Positions 14,805 through 17,551 of a stretch of DNA of 17,551 nt are shown here, piece after piece. The notes under the pieces are model-generated. The model was given only the letters and a program-made list of their open reading frames with translations, was not told the DNA's origin and made no database searches. Every line of letters starts with the position of its first letter. Within the stretch, counting starts at the first letter, position 1. The translations under genes were made by a program, and so were the position numbers. Location: contig JACQEC010000234.1 of assembly GCA_016200765.1 (NCBI GenBank), forward strand, positions 1 through 17,551. Reading direction: 5' to 3'. The stretch is from Chloroflexota bacterium. Lineage in GTDB: Bacteria; Chloroflexota; Anaerolineae; JACRMK01.

Positions 14805-14890
14805 GCCGAGATGGCGGAACTGGCAGACGCGCCGGACTCAAAATCCGGTGGGGTTAACCCCCCGTGTGGGTTCGATTCCCTCTCTCGGCA
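14805..14890 (+). tRNA. tRNA-Leu (anticodon CAA)
   Basis: The acceptor stem GCCGAGA pairs with TCTCGGC (14805-14811 with 14883-14889), followed by discriminator A at 14890. The anticodon stem CCGGA/TCCGG holds the loop CTCAAAA, so the anticodon is CAA (14839-14841), which reads UUG. The long variable arm (14849-14865, with a GGGG-CCCC stem) is typical of class II tRNA-Leu. The T loop is TTCGATT; its stem has one T-T mismatch (14867 and 14881). The 3' CCA is not encoded. Confidence 0.96.
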
Positions 14891-14966
14891 CTGTGCGGCG
14901 GCGACCCGCTCCATCGCGCCCATCCGCGCTGAGGTTGTTCCTTCCTCAAGCCGGCTGGGCGTTTGC

Positions 14967-14975
14967 ATTATAGCA
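14967..14975 (-). promoter_or_regulatory. Possible extended -10 element reading toward the sigma operon, antisense to tRNA-Leu
   Basis: On the minus strand TGCTATAAT (14975-14967) is a full extended -10 element lying just past the lysA stop. There is no convincing -35. If active, it would transcribe the antisense of tRNA-Leu and lead into the sigma-factor gene about 400 bases further on. The rest of 14891-14980 shows no gene and no U-tract terminator. Confidence 0.3.
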
Positions 14976-14980
14976 TTATT

Positions 14981-16246
14981 CTACGTCTCGCGTGCAGCCA
15001 TCTGCTCCCACGTCTCGCGCTGTGTCACGACCTCCCACCGGTCACCCTGCACAACCACCTCGGCGGGAAGCGGCTGCTGGTTGTAGCGCGAGGCCATGCT
15101 GAAGCCGTAGGCGCCCGCGTCCATCACAGCCACCAGATCGCCCCGCTTCAAGTCGGGCAGGGCGCGGTCACGACCCAGCACGTCTGCGCTCTCACAAATA
15201 GGGCCGACCACGTCCGCCGTCAGCGCCGCCGCCGCCGCGCGCACGGGGCGGATGGCGTGATAGGCGTTGTACAGCGACGGCCTCATCAGCGCGTTCATGC
15301 CCACGTCGAGCACGAGAAAATTCTTGGCGCTTGTCCGCTTCAGGTGAATCACCTGGCCGACCAGCGCCCCCGCCGCGCCGACGATACTGCGCCCCGGCTC
15401 CAACACGATCCGCGCCCGTTGAAGCCCCCCAATCTTCGTAGAATCATTATTCGCACTATCGTAACCCAGGGCCGCGTTCACTGCGCTCGCCCATTCGTGC
15501 GGCGTCATCGGCCGCTCGTCGCGGTAAGCGATGCCCAACCCTCCCCCTAAATTGATCAGCGCGAGATCAATACCGTCGTCCTTGAGCCGCAGTGTGAGAT
15601 CGCGCAGGGACTGCGCGGCGGCCAGTAGGGGCGCAGCCTGCGTAATCTGCGAGCCGATATGACAATGCACGCCGACAATTTTTAAGAATGGCTGGGCGCG
15701 CGCCGCCTGATAGAGCAGTCCGGCCTCTGTAATTGGCACGCCGAATTTGGATTGTTTCAGGCCCGTGCTGATGTGCGGGTGTGTCTGCGGGTCAATGTCA
15801 GGGTTGACACGGAATGAGATCGGCGCGATCACGCCGCGCGCCCGCGCCACCTCGGCGACCAGTTCCATCTCTTCCGCGCTGTCCACGTTGATACACAGCA
15901 CGTCGGACGCCAGCGCATACGCGATCTCTTGCGGCGTCTTGCCGTTGCCATTGAACACGATTTGGTGCGGCGGCGTGCCCACCTTCAGCGCGCGCCACAA
16001 CTCCCCGCCACTGACCACATCCGCGCCCACGCCCAGCGCGACCAGATGCCGCAGCACGGCCAGGTTGGCGTTGGCTTTGTAGGCATAGGCGATCAATGCG
16101 TCCGGAAACGCAGACCGATAGGCGCCCGCGCGCCGCCCGATTTCGTCCAGCGAATAGACGTAATACGGTGTGCCGACCTCGCGGGCAATCGCCGCCAGCG
16201 GCACCGATTCGCAGTACAGGTCGCCGTCTTGATCGTGAAAGTTCAT
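14981..16246 (-). CDS. lysA: Diaminopimelate decarboxylase
   Basis: LysA is a PLP enzyme that decarboxylates meso-diaminopimelate to L-lysine, the last step of lysine synthesis in the cytoplasm. The 421-residue product has the fold type III barrel with YAYKAN (PLP Lys57), GADVVSGGELWRAL, GVHCHIGSQI, LINLGGGLGI, the phosphate-binding EPGRSIVG, and the C-terminal GPICESADVL with the active-site Cys, then MDAGAYGFSMASRYN. Its own ATG lacks a good ribosome site (only GAG close by) and overlaps the stop of a 9-codon upstream ORF that has a strong site, so translation is probably coupled. The start fits the family N-terminus (DLYCESVPLAAIAREVGTP). An M28 peptidase gene ends 70 bp upstream on the same strand. 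The paralogue carboxynorspermidine decarboxylase is less likely. Confidence 0.95.
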   Translation of the reverse strand: MNFHDQDGDLYCESVPLAAIAREVGTPYYVYSLDEIGRRAGAYRSAFPDALIAYAYKANANLAVLRHLVALGVGADVVSGGELWRALKVGTPPHQIVFNGNGKTPQEIAYALASDVLCINVDSAEEMELVAEVARARGVIAPISFRVNPDIDPQTHPHISTGLKQSKFGVPITEAGLLYQAARAQPFLKIVGVHCHIGSQITQAAPLLAAAQSLRDLTLRLKDDGIDLALINLGGGLGIAYRDERPMTPHEWASAVNAALGYDSANNDSTKIGGLQRARIVLEPGRSIVGAAGALVGQVIHLKRTSAKNFLVLDVGMNALMRPSLYNAYHAIRPVRAAAAALTADVVGPICESADVLGRDRALPDLKRGDLVAVMDAGAYGFSMASRYNQQPLPAEVVVQGDRWEVVTQRETWEQMAARET

Positions 16247-16272
16247 CGGCGGCTCACCATCTTGGGTTGCAT
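16243..16272 (-). CDS. Nine-codon leader ORF coupled to lysA
   Basis: On the minus strand ATG 16272 opens MQPKMVSRR and ends at TGA 16245-16243, overlapping the lysA ATG as ATGA. AAGGAG (16283-16278) lies five bases before this ATG, the best ribosome site in the gap. The lysA start itself has none, so ribosomes ending on the mini-ORF could restart on lysA. The peptide holds one Lys and two adjacent Arg, too few for a classical attenuator. Translation is inferred from spacing and signals only. Confidence 0.55.
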   Translation of the reverse strand: MQPKMVSRR

Positions 16273-16316
16273 ACGGGCTCCTTCGTGTGCGCGATCAGAG
16301 CGCTGGGAATGATTGG

Positions 16317-17551
16317 TCAGAATGGCCACTTGTCTTGCGCGCGCAGTGATTTCTCCAGGTCTTGCTCGATCAGGACTTGCTTGGTCTCCTCGCGGCTTTT
16401 GCGCGCGCCGAGCGTGCCTTCGTGGTTGGCGAGCCGCACAGCCATCCGCGCAATCGTCATGACAGCGGCCTTGACATCCACCTCGGCCACCTTATCGAGC
16501 GTGTCGGCGGCGGTGTGGCCGAACCCGCGCCCCAATTGCGTGTTTTCTGCGCGCGCCGACATGCAGATGGCCGGAATGCCCTGCATGAAGAACGGGAAGT
16601 TGTCCGAGGCAGTCACCACGCGGTCACGCAGGGAGAGCGCATAGCCGAACTCTTTAGCGTAGCCGCGCAGGACGGCTTCAGTGTCCTTGAAGCCGCCGGT
16701 CAAAAAGCCATGGGTGGCAACCGGGCCGTACGCGCTGTCCAGATTGATCATCAGCGCAACATTGCCGAGATCGTTCTGGTGTGCCTTCACGTACTCAGCC
16801 GAACCCAAGACGCCGAGTTCTTCAGCGTCGAAGGCGATCAGGCGGATCGTGCGTTTCAACTGACCACTCAGCGGCGAGAGGATGCGCGCCAGCTCCAGCA
16901 CGACCACCGTGCCCGTCGCATCGTCAAGCGCGCCCTGCGAGACATCATGCCCATCGTAATGCGCGCCGATGACAATCGTGTCGTCTTTCTGCCCCCCGAG
17001 CCCGCCGACAACACTGCCGACCACATGGCCGCCCTGCCCCGGCCCTGCTTGGTTGCGGATAGTCAACTCAACCTCCAACCGCCCGCGCCTGCACCGGCGA
17101 GCCAGCTCCCAGCCATCCTCATAGGACACGCCCACCGCGGGAATCTCGGCGAGCCGCCCCGGCCGCAGGGAGCCGGTCTCGGCCAGCAGGCCCGGCCGGT
17201 GATTGACGTAGATGAAGCCAACTGCCCCGGCCGCCACGGCGCGCCCGTACTTCTCGCGGCGGTGGATGCTGGGGCGATTTTCGGGGTTGGCCGTCGTCAC
17301 CATCGCAATCTTGCCTTGCAGAGGCGAGCCGGAGAGGGGCGCGTCGCCTAGCACACGCGCGAAGTCCTGCTCCGAGCCGATGCCGCAATCTACTATGTCG
17401 GCGTGCAGTCGTTCAGCATTGGGCGAATAGACGAGCGAGATCGCCGAGCGCATGACGCGCCCGCCCGGCCCGGCGGACCGAAGTTCACAGTCGCCGCGCG
17501 ACCAGACAAGGAAATCGAACGCTTCCGTATGCGGCTGATGCAAGCCGTAGC
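16317..17551 (-). CDS. M28-family metallopeptidase (aminopeptidase) with PA domain, 5' end outside window
   Basis: The protein has at least 410 residues in this window. It contains a protease-associated (PA) insert around SGSPLQGKIAMVTTANPENRP and AAGAVGFIYVNHRPG, then a complete M28 zinc catalytic core. The ligands are visible in order: His in IGAHYDGHD, Asp in QGALDDATGT, Glu-Glu in AFDAEELG (general base and metal ligand), Asp in MINLDSAYG, and His in FGHTAADTLDK. M28 enzymes remove N-terminal amino acids from peptides. The frame remains open to the window edge; a TTG at 17543 is an unlikely start, since family members have more sequence before the PA domain. Signal peptide status cannot be seen. 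It ends 70 bp before lysA on the same strand, so both may lie in one transcript. Confidence 0.93.
   Translation of the reverse strand, partial: YGLHQPHTEAFDFLVWSRGDCELRSAGPGGRVMRSAISLVYSPNAERLHADIVDCGIGSEQDFARVLGDAPLSGSPLQGKIAMVTTANPENRPSIHRREKYGRAVAAGAVGFIYVNHRPGLLAETGSLRPGRLAEIPAVGVSYEDGWELARRCRRGRLEVELTIRNQAGPGQGGHVVGSVVGGLGGQKDDTIVIGAHYDGHDVSQGALDDATGTVVVLELARILSPLSGQLKRTIRLIAFDAEELGVLGSAEYVKAHQNDLGNVALMINLDSAYGPVATHGFLTGGFKDTEAVLRGYAKEFGYALSLRDRVVTASDNFPFFMQGIPAICMSARAENTQLGRGFGHTAADTLDKVAEVDVKAAVMTIARMAVRLANHEGTLGARKSREETKQVLIEQDLEKSLRAQDKWPF

Noticed and set aside
16284..16316. Lysine riboswitch (L box) upstream of lysA
   Set aside because: The gap between the M28 gene and lysA is only 70 bases, far too short for an L box, and no matching core is seen.

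Overview
This is a GC-rich bacterial chromosomal segment with dense gene packing on both strands. The gene set fits a Chloroflexota (Anaerolineae-like) genome: an MSMEG_2256-type F420-dependent luciferase-like oxidoreductase, a type II (CoaW-like) pantothenate kinase, an anti-sigma factor with a long Ala/Pro/Thr-rich linker, a MetG-Dtd pair, and surface-glycan genes. That assignment is inferred from gene content and style; no marker gene in the window proves it.

Layout. 1-1712 (+): the 3' part of aconitase, followed 8 bp later by a RelE-type toxin-antitoxin pair whose genes overlap. 1786-5199 (-): a VOC/glyoxalase-fold protein, an F420-dependent oxidoreductase, and a subtilisin-family protease preceded by a separate small gene that looks like a free-standing subtilisin propeptide (I9). 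5289-9684 (+): a promoter with no room for a leader, then a membrane protein of the alkaline phosphatase superfamily that has lost several metal ligands, a C-terminally short RmlD, a rhamnosyltransferase-like GT2 with no normal start codon, and a dolichyl-phosphate-sugar-synthase-like GT2 whose best start codon is ATA. This looks like a cell-surface glycan cluster with two or three damaged or unorthodox gene ends. A clear intrinsic terminator closes it. 9745-12016 (+): metG and dtd, a translation-quality pair. 12017-12251 holds an imperfect inverted repeat and a direct repeat, but no gene. 12252-14563 (-): an ECF sigma factor, its membrane anti-sigma factor (4-bp overlap) and a type II pantothenate kinase, probably one operon. 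14697-14890 (+): a consensus sigma-70 promoter, a perfect three-way-junction element and tRNA-Leu(CAA). 14981-17551 (-): diaminopimelate decarboxylase, translationally coupled to a 9-codon leader ORF, and an M28 aminopeptidase that runs off the window.

The most notable points are the 44-nt perfect three-way junction placed at the predicted transcription start of tRNA-Leu, the free-standing I9-like partner of the subtilase, the apparent pseudo-phosphatase, the lesion between rmlD and the first GT2, and the start-stop coupled mini-ORF in front of lysA. No CRISPR array, transposase or prophage gene was seen.
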